Shown piece by piece: positions 1 to 12,000 of a stretch of DNA of 64,000 nucleotides. The stretch is from contig NC_134031.1 of the NCBI RefSeq assembly GCF_964204645.1, positions 11,262,501 through 11,326,500 of the forward strand. The letters run 5' to 3'. The notes under the pieces are model-generated. The model saw only the letters and a program-made list of their open reading frames with translations. It ran no database searches and was not told where the DNA came from. How positions within the stretch are numbered: the first letter of the stretch is position 1; the number at the start of each line of letters is the position of its first letter. Position numbers and translations under genes: made by a program. The stretch comes from Tubulanus polymorphus. Lineage: Eukaryota; Nemertea; Palaeonemertea; Tubulaniformes; Tubulanidae.

Positions 1-458
1 TTTATCTTAGTAAATACACGGTTAATTCGGTAAAGAAAAATAGGTATTGTTAAACTAACTCCTTGAAACCCGCAGCTAAATCACTGGTAGTAATAAATTA
101 ATTTGTACTCGATTTGATTCTCATGATGAGGAGAAACTCGCAGCTGATCCCCGGAACGTCGATGTAGTAACACACGTCGATTCGTCGATGTTTACGGCTC
201 GACAGTGCTTTTAAAATCTAAAGTAGTAAATTTCCAGTGTATCGGTAATATGATTTGATGAGGAAAATGGGCTATTGTTAAAATCACTGTTTGAAGACCG
301 CGACTGAATGTGAAGTCTGCGGCAATAAATTAGTTCATTTATACTTGAATTGATAATCGAAGTGACAGTCGGCCTGCGGGTTGATTTCGGGATGACGACT
401 CGAAAAACATGTCGCCCCATTGAATGGGGCTAAATTTTCGATGTTTACGGCCCGACAG
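1..458. repeat. 458-bp direct repeat, copy 1
   Basis: This segment recurs almost unchanged at 4798-5256 in the same orientation, for example the stretch beginning TTTATCT(T/C)AGTAAATACACGG. Similarity stops at GATGTTTAC(G/A)GCCCGACAGC. The copy begins at the window edge, so its true left limit is unknown. The motif CGATGTTTACGGC(T/C)CGACAG occurs twice inside it. The two copies bracket the satellite block. No TG...CA ends were seen, so I do not call them LTRs. Confidence 0.85.
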
Positions 459-981
459 CGCTTTTGTAACGATGATTCGTGAAAAAACACGCGGGCTATT
501 TGTAGATCTCAGTGAGCTGAACGATATTATATGGATTGTATATGAAACAGCGATAAGGTAACAAAGCCTATGTTCTTTTGGTAAAATAGTGTGGAAGAAA
601 ATAATAATAAATATAGCTGCAAAGCAGGGATAACGGGTTTTCTGTACAGTCTTAGAATCCTGTTCAACGGTGGATTTCAACAAAGCATTTGATAAGGCTC
701 AACATCAGCCATTACTGAACAGGCTATTAGGAAACAGTATCAATGATAGGTCGCCCAAATGGCACAGCAGTTATCTCTGAACGGAAACTTGTAACCGAAA
801 TCAACGGAACGCCTCATCTTGGAGTGAGACGGTCTAACTAGTGGAGTCACGCAAGGTAGTATCCTAAGTCGTCTTCTGTTTAATGTCCTGACAAATGACA
901 TACACAGTAATCCAAAATATACCAAACCGAGTAAATTTCCAAAACAACCTTAACACACTGTTCGACCAAAAACTTAATGTT
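459..981. other. No gene seen
   Basis: Short overlapping reading frames only, without recognisable domains or codon structure. The stretch connects the direct repeat to the first satellite array. Confidence 0.5.
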
Positions 982-1290
982 CCGACAAAACCACGGGCGA
1001 CAAAACCAAAATTATGAATTGTCGCGGGTGACAAAACCAAAATATTGAATTGTCACGGGCGACAAAACCAAAATAATGAATTGTCGCGGGCGATAAAACC
1101 AAAATAATGAATTGTCGCGGGCGATAAAACCACAATAATGAATTGTCGCGGGCGTTAAAACCAAAATATTGAATTGTTGCGGTCGATGAAACCAAAATAA
1201 TGAATTGTCGCGGACGACAAAAACAAACTATTGAATTGTAGCGTGCGACAAAACCAGAATAATGAATTGTCGCGGGCGACAAAACCAAAC
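982..1290. repeat. 31-bp minisatellite, array 1
   Basis: About ten tandem units of 31 bp with consensus elements GACAAAACCAAAATAATGAA and TTGTCGCGGGC. The period was measured from the distance between successive GACAAAACC starts. The unit is not a multiple of three, so each strand cycles through three frames and produces long repetitive reading frames that are not genes. Confidence 0.93.
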
Positions 1291-1339
1291 TAGGGGTCCA
1301 GGGACACCATGCTCACTTGGGCAGTGGTTTCAAATGCTC

Positions 1340-2110
1340 AACAATCTAACAATTTCAATACATAACGCCCTCTAGTGACCATATACAAAAACAAATGACC
1401 TTGAAACCCACCACAATCATAGAACATGTGAGCAGCTATGATTTTGTAATTGATTGTGATAACAAAATATGCCTCGTTACCAATTTAATATGGAAATACT
1501 AAGTTATTCTACTATTCAAAGCCCCCTGGTGACCATATGCAAAACCCAATGACCTTAAAACTCACCACAATCGTAGTACATGTCATGAAATACAACTTTG
1601 CAATTGATCATAGTAACAAAATATGCCTAGGTACCAATCTAATAAGGATATACTAAGCAATTCTACTATTCAGCGCCCTCTGGTGACTATATGGAATAAC
1701 TAATGTCCTTAAAAACTCACCACAATCATAGACGATGTCATGAACTACAACTTTGCAATGGATCATGGTAACAAACTATGCCTAGGTACCAATCTAATAA
1801 GGAAAAACTAAGCTTTTCTACTATTCAACGCCCCCTGGTGACTATATGGAATAACTAATGTCCTTAAAAACTCACCACAATCATAGACGATGTCATGAAC
1901 TACAACTTTGCCATTGATCATGGTAACAAAATATGGCTTGGTACAAATATAATATAGCGATACTAAGTTATTGTATTATTCAACGCCCCCTGATGGCCAC
2001 ATACAAAAACCAATGACCTTGAAACTCACCAAAATCATAGAACACGTTATGGGCTACAACTTTAAATATAGTAACACAATATGCTTAGGTATCAATTAAT
2101 TGTGGAAAAA
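1340..2110. repeat. About 155-bp satellite, block 1
   Basis: Five diverged units, each marked by CGCCC(C/T)CTGGTGAC(C/T)ATATG followed by ACTCACCACAATC and CAACTTTGCAATTGATCAT. Markers lie near 1365, 1519, 1671, 1828 and 1982, a period of about 155 bp. No coding content. Confidence 0.88.
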
Positions 2111-2438
2111 CTTTTTCCCACCTATGAATGAGTACTGATGACACCAAGATGGCCGCCAATTGCGTCATAATTGGCTGATCAAAAATACCTGTCCCAGGTA
2201 TAAAACATCCCTCTCTAAAGAATATCCATCAGCAATTGCAATGACAAATGGCAAACCAGTAGGAAGCTACAGGACCTAGAATTCTGGCCAAAATTGACAA
2301 TTTTGGGCACTAAAAAGGTCATAGGACGGCCATCTTGAGTCAGATCGACCCAATTTTCTTATGCTGATGGGCCTTTGGTAGATTCAAATATAAACGAAAG
2401 ATCAAGGTAATTGATCAAAGCATCTTCAAAATTTCCCA
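1484..2438. repeat. 1.12-kb duplicated segment, copy 1
   Basis: The sequence from TTTAATATGGAAATACTAAG to GCATCTTCAAAATTT is repeated at 2604-3561 with an offset of 1121-1127 bp. The unit includes four of the 155-bp satellite units plus about 350 bp of non-satellite DNA containing AAGATGGCCGCCAATTGCGT. A nonrepeated spacer of about 165 bp separates the copies. Confidence 0.88.
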
Positions 2439-2603
2439 CGAAAACTTCGAAAATGTTTAAAAAGTGCTGATTTTGGCAAACAACAATGGCTGCCAGTCGG
2501 CCATCTTGAATCTGACAGGGCCAGTTTTTGGGCTGACGATGTGTCTAGGGTAGATACATGTATAAACCAAATATCAAGACATTACCTTGAAGCGTCTTCA
2601 AAA

Positions 2604-3561
2604 CTTTAATATGGAAATACTAAGTTATTCTACTATTCAACGCCCCCTGGTGACCATATGCAAAACCCAATGACCTTAAAACTCACCACAATCGTAGTAC
2701 ATGTCATGAAATACAACTTTGCAATTGATCATAGTAACAAAATATGCCTAGGTACCAATCTAATAAGGAAATACTAAGCAATTCTACTATTCAGCGCCCC
2801 CTGGTGACTATATGGAATAACTAATGTCCTCAAAAACTCACCACAATCATAGACGATGTCATGAACTACAACTTTGCAATGGATCATGGTAACAAACTAT
2901 GCCTAGGTACCAATCTAATAAGGAAAAACTAAGCTTTTCTACTATTCAACGCCCCCTGGTGACTATATGGAATAACTAATGTCCTTAAAAACTCACCACA
3001 ATCATAGACGATGTCATGAACTACAACTTTGCCATTGATCATGGTAACAAAATATGCCTTGGTACAAATATAATATAGCGATACTAAGTTATTGTATTAT
3101 TCAACGCGCCCTGATGGCCACATACAAAAACCAATGACCTTGAAACTCACCAAAATCATAGAACACGTTATGGGCTACAACTTTCCAATTGAATATAGTA
3201 ACACAATATGCTTAGGTATCAATTAATTGTGGAAAAACTTTTTCCCACCTACGAATGAGTACTGATGACACCAAGATGGCCGCCAATTGCGTCATAATTG
3301 GCTGATCAAAAATACCTGTCCCAGGTATAAAACATCCCTCTCTAAAGAATATCCATCAGCAATTGCAATGAGAAATGGCAAACCAGTAGGAAGCTACAGG
3401 ACCTAGAATTCTGGCCAAAATTGAGATTTTTGGGCACTAAAAAGGTCATAGGACGGCCATCTTGAGTCAGATCGACCCAATTTTCTTATGCTGATGGGCC
3501 TTTGGTAGATTCAAATATAAACGAAAGATCAAGGTAATTGATGAAAGCATCTTCAAAATTT
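2604..3561. repeat. 1.12-kb duplicated segment, copy 2
   Basis: Second copy of the segment at 1484-2438 with few differences. It contains satellite markers near 2639, 2794, 2948 and 3102. Its right end runs straight into the second 31-bp array, whereas copy 1 is followed by unrelated sequence. Confidence 0.88.
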
Positions 3562-4376
3562 TCTTCGGGCGACAAAACCAAAATGATAAATTGTCGCGGG
3601 CGATAAATCCAAAATAATGAATTGTCTCGTGCGACAAAACCAAAATAATAAATTGTCGCGGGCAATAAAACCAAAATAATGAATTATCACCGGCGATAAA
3701 ACCAAAATATTGAATTTTCGCGGGCGACAAAACCAAACTAATGAATTGTCGCGGGCGACGAAACCAAAAAAAGAATTGTGGGGGCGACAAAACCAAAATA
3801 ATGAATTCTCGCGGGCAACAAAACCAAAATGGTGAATTGTCCAGGCGACAAAACCAAAATGGTGAATTGTTGCGGGTGACAAAATCAAGATAATGAATTG
3901 TCGTGGCCGATAAAACCAAAATGATGAATTGTCTCGGGTGACAAAACCAAAATAATGAATTGTCGCGGGCGATTAAACCAAAATAATGAATTATCGCGGG
4001 CGATAAAACCAAAATATTGAATTGTCGCGGGCGATTAAATTAAAATAATGAATTGTCGCGGGCCACTAAAACAAAATATAAAACCAAAATAATGAATTGT
4101 CGCGGGCGACAAAACCAAAAAGAAGAATTGTCGCGGGCGACAAAACCAAAATAATGAATTGTCGCTGGAGATAAAACCAAAGTAATGAATTGTCGTGGGC
4201 GATAAAACCAAAATATTGAAATTTCGCGGGCGACAAAACCAAAATAATGAATTGTCGCAAGGGATAAAACCAAAATAATGAATTGTCGCGGGCGATAAAA
4301 CCAAAATATTGAATTGTCGCGTGTGACAAAACCAAAATAATGAATTGTCGCGGGCGACAAAATCAAAATCATTGTT
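3562..4376. repeat. 31-bp minisatellite, array 2
   Basis: About 26 units of the same 31-bp repeat as 982-1290, with more variation (units with GATAAAACC, GATTAAACC and short indels). Long reading frames rich in FWFCRP and FIILVLSP strings on the minus strand are translation artefacts of this array. No spacers of constant length exist, so it is not a CRISPR. Confidence 0.93.
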
Positions 4377-4797
4377 TTCTCGCGTTATTTTAGTTTTGTC
4401 GTTTTGTCGTAATGTCGCCCTCATTCGCATATTCGTGTTTTTTTATCTTATCAGCCACCATACTAAAGCCTTAAGGTCGCGTAAAACTCGATAAACACTT
4501 CAAGCGACACAGCGAACGATCTCCTTTTCCCCACAGCGAACGCTTACTCCGAATGTCAAGTGTGAGTCCAGCATACGGATAGGAGTGTGTTATATACTTG
4601 TATTTAGTAAATACCTTGTGCATTTGACAATGATCGGTATTTACTGTAGGAGAGAGTATTGATAAATGGTTGAAGCCCGCGGCCGAATAAAGTAATATAT
4701 TCTTTTATTTTGATACCTCGTCGACATAACAGCTTTTCTCCGCCATATCTCTTCGGCCTGTTTAGTTTAGGCCTACGATTCCCCGGTACACTAAAGA
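4377..4797. other. Nothing recognisable
   Basis: About 420 bp between the second satellite array and direct-repeat copy 2, without a supported reading frame or repeat. Confidence 0.5.
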
Positions 4798-5256
4798 TTT
4801 ATCTCAGTAAATACACGGTTAATTCGGTAAAGAAAAATTGGTATTGTTAAACTAACTCCTTGAAACCCGCAGCTAAATCACTGGTAGTAATAAATTCATT
4901 TGTACTCGATTTGATTCTCATGATGAGGAGAAACTCGCAGCTCTTCCCCGGAACGTCGATGTAGTAACACACATCGATTCGTCGATGTTTACGGCTCGAC
5001 AGTGCTTTTAAAATCTAAAGTAGTAAATTTCCAGTGTATTGGTAATATGATTTGATGAGGAAAATGGGCTATTGTTAAAATCACTGTTTGAAGACCGCGA
5101 CTGAATGTGAAGTCTGCGGCAATAAATTAGTTCATTTATACTTGAATTGATAATCGAAGTGACAGTCGGCCTGCGGGTTGATTTCGGGATGACGACTCGA
5201 AAAACATGTCGCCCCATTGAATGGGGCTAAATTTTCGATGTTTACAGCCCGACAGC
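4798..5256. repeat. 458-bp direct repeat, copy 2
   Basis: Near-identical direct copy of 1-458. Differences are single bases plus one small change near CAGCTCTTCCCCGG, where copy 1 reads CAGCTGATCCCCGG. The copies close the satellite block on both sides. Confidence 0.85.
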
Positions 5257-8199
5257 TCAGTAAGTCAATTAAGACCTTACATTGAGATGAGAAATAGTTT
5301 GGAAATTATACATAATACATTGACATCGAAAGAGAATAACGCAGTTTTCATAATGATTTCTTACTTAATATTCTTCAGTGCTTGAGCTTTTTTAAAATCA
5401 GATGCTCCAAACAGATCAAGGTAGACGATTTCATAGTTTTTGGGCTTGATCATCTAATATGAATAAAAAAATGCATTATTTCTAAATACATATTTGACGA
5501 ATAAATACCGAAATTATCAAATAATTATAATTCTACTTACAACCAGAACCCAATGATTACTATCCTTGTTGTAGCCGCCAATGATCATATATTTGTTTTC
5601 AAAATTTATCTAGTAATCAAATAGATTTTATGAGGAGTCGCAAGAGTAAATGAAAAACGAGAAAAGTTATCAAAGTACTACATACTTTCTTGAAGAGACT
5701 ATATTTGTATCGTGATTTGTTTCCTGCGACAATCGGGGTTATTATATAAGAATCAATAACCGTACAGTCATACATACTTTTTTCAGCTTCAAGGGCTAGG
5801 GCCATGTTTAGGAATTTAATTTCAAGGACCGCAATCCCTCATCGGTCAAGAGATGACTACCAGATTTGGCAACTACTGTTCTGAGTATTGGATCTTCCTT
5901 TTTGTCCAAAATACATTTGACATGAAAAAACATCATTTGTGGCACACGTATTTCATATAGAAGAAAGAGAGAAAAGAATTAATTTCAATTGCGACTTACA
6001 TGTGCTGAACTTTACTTCCGCGTACGTCACGGTTTGTTTACTTCCGGTATATTCAGAACATGCCCAGAGCGAAACCTAACTGTGGCCGGTAGAAAAAATC
6101 GCTTACCTAACGATGTAAGTCGGTCTGGGGACAGCGCCGCCTGGCGGCGTTTCGGGTCTTGCACCCGTTCGTCTCTGTTCCTTCTTTCCGAGTTGAAAAT
6201 CAAGGGCCTTAAGCCCACAGAATCCCTCCTATTGTAAATACGTTGTTGGCCTACGCGTTATTATTCGCTAATACTTATGTATTACGGCGAATTCAATTAT
6301 TGTTTATTGTGTATATATATATATGCCCGTAAGCTTTAAGCATTATAGCTCCCGTCCATACTTATGTATTACAGACGGGTTTCGGTCGTGTTTCTATTTC
6401 GGCTATAGGATCTTTGAACTATAGTCCGTCAATACTTATGTATTAGAGACGGATTGATTCGTATCGTTATGTATAAGTCTTATATTCTCTCCCCGTTCAT
6501 ACTTAAATATTTAACACGGGTCTAATATACATTGCTTTTGATATCATTATAAGCTATTATCGTCTTCGTTGTCGTTTTTATTATAGGCCTCTAAGGCCGG
6601 TTTCTATGTGCGCGTACTTAAGTTTAAATGAAATTCATATAGGCCATATGTAATGTCTACGGTCTATATGTGTTCGTTGTGTAAGGTTAAAGTTTAATAG
6701 CAAGTGTCAATCGCATAGTCTTTTCCCTTTTTGTAAGTATGTAAGCATTTGCAGAGTATGAACCTATCCTGTCTTTGAGCATGACGTATGTTGGTTTCTT
6801 GTGGTTAAATAAAAGCTGCTGTCGCAGAACGTGAAATTATATTGACCTTTTCGTATGAGTATGTTGGGTAGTAAAACCGTGGATTTGGTCTACGCGTCCA
6901 TGGTCTGCGTAGAGGCTCGCTCTCGGACCGGATAGAGTCCAGCGGAACGTAGTGCAATCCCGTTCGGGTGACGGGCGGTGTCCGTTTATTCCGCTATCCA
7001 ATTTAGGCTCAGGCGAGGAAATTCCACATCGGGGTGGGTGACGTGGTGTGTTTTACGGTCGACTCGGGTCCATGTATAACCACGAGATCGTGAGTTATTT
7101 GGTGGACAGAAGGGTGCGCATCGCTATCTGTAGGTTCTAATATAGGGTTGGGGTCCGATCCTTGGTTCCCGGAGGGTAGTTTTCGAGTCGTCCCAGTCGT
7201 TGCGTTCCTGGATCTATCAGCAATCTACACCCGGGGTTGCGGGAAATGCTTACTCGTGTGCTAGGTCGAGTTAAGCCTGAGAGCCATTTGTTATTCTACA
7301 CACAAACATATCTTCCTGTGGTGGTCGTATACCCCTTCATAAACATCTTTCCCGTTGTTTACGCGAAGCAGGCGAACCCTTAGTAGCGACGCCATTTTAC
7401 ATACATTATTACATACGTACACGTTTACACATATATACTCTGAGGATACAAAAGAGGATCACGCTACCACGATGATTAAACCTGGTACGAGCGAGTGCAC
7501 ACGCTCGTCCGGTGAGTATTTTTCAGGTACCATGTAGATGCAGAGACATGCCAGAGTTTTAATGTATACTAACTACGAAACGCTACATTACTACGACCAC
7601 ATACATAATAAGGGTTTTCTGACTTTCGTCGAAAACCCTCTTGAAATTCTGTTGATTATTATTATTATATATTTTCCGCCGATTTCGTCAAATAAAATTC
7701 ATCTTCATTCAGATTCGGCAACTGACAGCATCGAAACGAAATGTAAAAATTGATACTGTAATAACGGTCTCTCTGAACCAACAGATTGTCTGAATGTACT
7801 TTCCATCCTATTTGAAACTTAAAATTACTCATTAGGTTACTGTAAATAAAGAATTGAATTGAATTGTTAGACAACAAGCACCGGCGAAATAACAGTTTGT
7901 GACGTCATTTAGTAAGTAAATAAAGGAGGGCTCCGAGAATTTCCAAATCACGGGGACTATACTGGGGTTAGACCATTCAACCAAAAAGAGGATTGCTCCG
8001 ATAATATCCAAATCATCTCATTTTATTTTTTCCATCGAATACCCGGTAATTAATTTTTCCTTTCGATCACATGCATCCAGAAAACCAGTTATCGCTGCTT
8101 TGCAGCTATATTTACATATATAATTTGCGACCAGTCACCGTAGATTTCGAGTTTATCCTCCAGAAAAAAACCCAACTTACACTAATGTATCTAGATAAT
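5257..8199. other. Gene-poor stretch with degenerate repeats
   Basis: No reading frame here has a recognisable domain. Between about 6271 and 6520 a motif ATACTTATGTATTA followed by (A/G)CGG recurs at about 6271, 6358, 6432 and, degenerate, 6499, suggesting a decayed array with shortening spacing. An AATAAA lies near 6808. A short GC-rich hairpin, CGCCGCC TGG CGGCG, lies near 6138. I cannot assign the region to a known element. Confidence 0.4.
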
Positions 8200-8613
8200 A
8201 TCATAAGGCCACCACAAAATAATTGTCTGTTTGCTGTAACCCGAACGATCCGACTTCAAAGGCATCGAGTGAAAATATTTTTTCTGGGATTCATTGAAAT
8301 AAATTTTATTTCCGACAAAAAACGGCCGACCGACCCACTGCTGGTCTATGCGCTCCATATGTCTGTACTCAGTGTTTATCAATGCATTTGTTTGATTTAG
8401 AACAAGTGGATGATGCTACGGATGACATTAAAACAATAAAATTATTCTTGAAATACATTGTATAGGTTTTTAGACACATTTCCGGACGGTGTTGTCATAT
8501 CGCGGAAAGACGAAATCGCGGAATTTTCCAAAAACGCGGAATTTCTTCATTTTTACTTTAAATAGTAAACGGGTTTTCCCACGGGGATACCCACTGTCGG
8601 ACAGGGGACCGGA
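8200..8613. repeat. Old interspersed repeat, inverted relative to 25951-26175
   Basis: Blocks of this stretch recur in reverse complement on the far side of Polinton E1. AAACGGGTTTTCCCACGGGG, CCAAAAACGCGGAATTTC and GGTGTTGTCATATCGCG match 25951-26066, and AATAATTGTCTGTTTGCTGTAAC matches 26139-26175. Indels between the blocks indicate an old repeat family. E1 landed between two opposed copies. Confidence 0.7.
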
Positions 8614-8687
8614 CCGATCGATGCAACGACTTAGGTTCGAATCCCATTATTTGCAGGCAATTTTATATGGAATTATTATATTACGAT

Positions 8688-8693
8688 ACCGTT
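8688..8693. other. Target site duplication of Polinton E1, left
   Basis: ACCGTT immediately before the element start AGTAATAGGGG. The same six bases follow the right end at 25140-25145. Six-base duplications are the known hallmark of Polinton integration. Confidence 0.95.
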
Positions 8694-8883
8694 AGTAATA
8701 GGGGTAATGGGCTTTCAGATCAAAGGTCGAAGGGTCGAGCTCGTAAAAAAATGAAAATAACAATAATTTACAGTTGAATTAGTCGTGCACACTCCTAATT
8801 CAACTGTAAATTATTGTTATTTTCATTTTTTTACTCACTCACCCCTTCAACCTTTAACCTGAAAGCCCATTACCCCTATTACT
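8694..8883. repeat. Palindromic terminus of E1, left
   Basis: The outermost 190 bp form an imperfect palindrome. The outer arm begins AGTAATAGGGGTAATGGGCT and the inner arm is its reverse complement ending at 8883, with a loop around CGTGCACACTC near 8791. The longest perfect part of the stem is the AT-rich block TTACAGTTGAATTA plus flanks. The DNA can fold back as a hairpin or cruciform. Confidence 0.9.
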
Positions 8884-9077
8884 CTTAAAATATTCATATA
8901 AATGAATAACATTTAAATCATTGAACTTCTAAAATCTATTTTAATAAAAAATTTAGTATTAAAATGGAAGCAAATAAGTACTACTGTCCAACATGTAATA
9001 TCAATGTAGATAAATCCCAAAAAGCAAGACACAATAAAACTAAAACACATTTAGAGAATAAATTGAAACTAGAATAT
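8694..9077 (+). repeat. Left terminal inverted repeat of E1
   Basis: A 384-bp repeat matching 24756-25139 in reverse complement nearly perfectly; one visible difference is GTGC against GCGC at the palindrome centre. It extends through the polymerase start codon at 8964 and its first 38 codons, ending at AGAATAT. Confidence 0.93.
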
Positions 9078-12000
9078 AAAGATGATATATTAGAAACTAA
9101 ATTAGAAGAATTAAAGAATGAAAAAGAAACATACAAATGTGATACATGTAATCAATCATTCAGTGATAAAAGATATTATAAAGAACATTTAAAATCTATA
9201 AGTCATATTAGAAATAAGAATAATGATATTTTAGGTGAAGATTATTTTGATAATGATAACGATAAGAAACAGAAGACAATTAAAAGCATAAAAAATAAAT
9301 TAAACAATAAAAGACCATACATGGAAGATGTAAGAAATTATATTAATTCATAAGATAATAAAAAAGATATAGAGATAACCGAAGCATTTAAAAGTGATAT
9401 TGGTCCAGCAGCTATCGAGTTTAAATTTCATAAAGGAAAAACATTAGAAGAAAATAAAAAACATTTAGAAAATATGAAAGAAATAATAAAAATAATAACT
9501 GATGTTGAATATCCTAAAATAAGTATATCTTCTAAAGTAAAGTTTATAAAATCTGAAGATAAACCAATATATAATATAAATTCTCATTCACAACATATTA
9601 TATCAAAACAACATATAGATGATAAATTAGATAAATGTTATAATGAAGTAAAAACTAAAATAGAAGAGAAATATTTTGAAGGATCTGGTTTAATATTTGA
9701 TGAAATAATATTTATAACTTTACATGTTTATAACACAAAATATAATAAGTTAACTAAATCAAAACCAATAGATGAAAATAATGTATCATATTATAAAGAT
9801 GAGAGTATAAATGGAACAAGTTATATTAAACTACCATTTAAAACTAATGCTGTAATAAATGTACAAAATTTTGATGATAAATGTTTTCTATGGGCTATAA
9901 TAAGTTGTTTACATCCTGCAACTTATAATATTTGTAGATTAACTCATTATAAACCATTTGAAAATAATTATAAGATAGATAAGTATCCTGTTATAATTAA
10001 AAACATCCCAAAAATAGAAAGAGATAATAATATAAAGATAAATGTATTTGATTTAATCAAATTACCAAATACAAAAGGTAACAACATAAAACATTATACA
10101 TTAGAACCTTTATATCTATCAAAAGATTATGATTCAAACGATGTTATAGATATACTATATTATGAGAATCATTATATGTGGATTAAACAAATCGATTTAT
10201 TTTTTAAATCAGAAAATGATCACCATAAAATATATCTTTGTAGAAAATGTTTACATAGATTCAGTAATGAAAGTACGTTATTAAATCATAAACAATTATG
10301 TGAAAATCATGATTATTGTAAATTAGTTTTACCAAATGAAAAAGATAAAATATTAGAATTCAAAAAATATGACTACAAAAATAAAGTACCATTTGTTATA
10401 TATGGAGATTTTGAATCATTAAATAAAGAACTAACTGATCAAGATAGAAAAGATATATATTATAAAAGAAAGAAATTAAATTCTAATGAAAATGATTTTT
10501 CAGATGAACCACCAAAAACAAATACTATTAAAAAGATTCATCAATCAGCTGCTGCTTTCGGGTTATATATAAAATCTGATTATCCAGAACTAATTGAAAG
10601 TGAATATTATGATTATAGAAATGAAAATGTTATCAATCATTTTTGTGACTTATTAATTGAATATGAAATAAGATTTAGTAAATTATTGAATACAAATATA
10701 GAAATTATAATGACAGAAAAAGATAAAGAAGAATTTGCGTTTGCAGATAAATGTTATTATTGTGGAAAGATATTTAATTATAAAGATAAAAAAGTAAGAG
10801 ACCATGATCATTTGAACGGAAAGTTTAAAGGCGCTGCACATGAGAATTGTAACTTACAAGCTAAGAAAATTAACTTTGTACCAGTTATATTTCATAATCT
10901 ATCAGGATATGATGCACATTTATTTATCAAACAGTTATGCCATAAAATAGAAGAAATCAATAACGAAATAGAAATATTAAATTCAAATAGATCAAAAGAT
11001 AAAATACCAACTTATAAATTTAGAATGTTAGCTAAAACATCTGAGAATTATATATCATTCCAATTTGGGTGTTTAAGATTTATAGATTCATATAGATTTT
11101 TAAATAGTTCATTAGATAACTTATCAAAATCATTAGTTGATGATGAATTAAAGATATTAAAAGAATATTACCCAAATAATGATGATTTTAAATTAATGAG
11201 ATATAAAGGAGCAATTCCATATTCTTTCTATAAAAATCATAATGATTTTAAAATAACTGAATTATTGAAAGAACAATTTTATGATGAATTAAAAAATGAA
11301 TATGTTAAAGATGAAGTCTATAATAGAACATTGAATATTTGGAATCATTTCAAAATAGAAAATCATGGGCAATTAGTAGATTTATATTTAAAATCAGATG
11401 TATTAATATTAACCGATATATTCGAAAGGTTTAGAGATGTTAACCTAAAATATTTCAATATTGATCCTTGTCATTGTTATTCATCACCAGGATTCACATG
11501 GGATTGTGGATTAAAATTTACAGATATAAAAATGGATTTGTTAACAAATATAGATCAATTACTATTATTTGAAAAATCTATAAGAGGAGGTGTTTCAGGT
11601 GTATTAGGTGATAGATATTTCAATGTAAATGATAACCCCGGATATAAGTTATTATATATAGATGCAAATAATTTGTATGGTTGGGCAATGATGGAACCAC
11701 AACCTTATGGTGTATTTGAATTAACTGAAGTTTTACAGAATGAAAATAATGATAAATTTGATTGGAAGAAAAGAATCCTAGATATTGCAGATGATTCAGA
11801 TATTGGTTACTTCTTTGTTGTAGATTTAGAATATCCTGAACATATTAAATTTAAATCTAGAAATCTAGCTTACTGTCCAGAACATAAAACTGTAACTCAT
11901 GAAGAATTATCAAATTACCAAAAAAGAATTAAACCTGAAAATCATATTCATACAGAAAAGTTAATGGTAACTCAAGAAGATAAATATAATTATGTAGTAC

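Noticed and set aside
974-1288. 104-codon minus-strand frame over the first satellite array (and similar frames at 3467-4430)
   Set aside because: The 31-bp unit cycles through all frames; the translations are repeats of the satellite, with no independent coding signal.
3562-4376. CRISPR-like repeated units
   Set aside because: The units are contiguous 31-mers without unique spacers, in an animal genome.
1-5256. The 458-bp direct repeats as LTRs of a retrotransposon
   Set aside because: No TG...CA ends, primer-binding site, polypurine tract or retroviral coding between them; the interior is satellite DNA.
5989-6237. 82-codon frame with a GC-rich hairpin
   Set aside because: No recognisable protein features, and a similar-length frame exists on the opposite strand.
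8071-8400. 109-codon plus-strand frame
   Set aside because: Low-information composition, overlaps the old inverted repeat, no domain or conserved partner.
8630-8650. B-box-like GGTTCGAATCCC suggesting a tRNA or SINE
   Set aside because: No A-box or cloverleaf upstream; the region is part of an old interspersed repeat.
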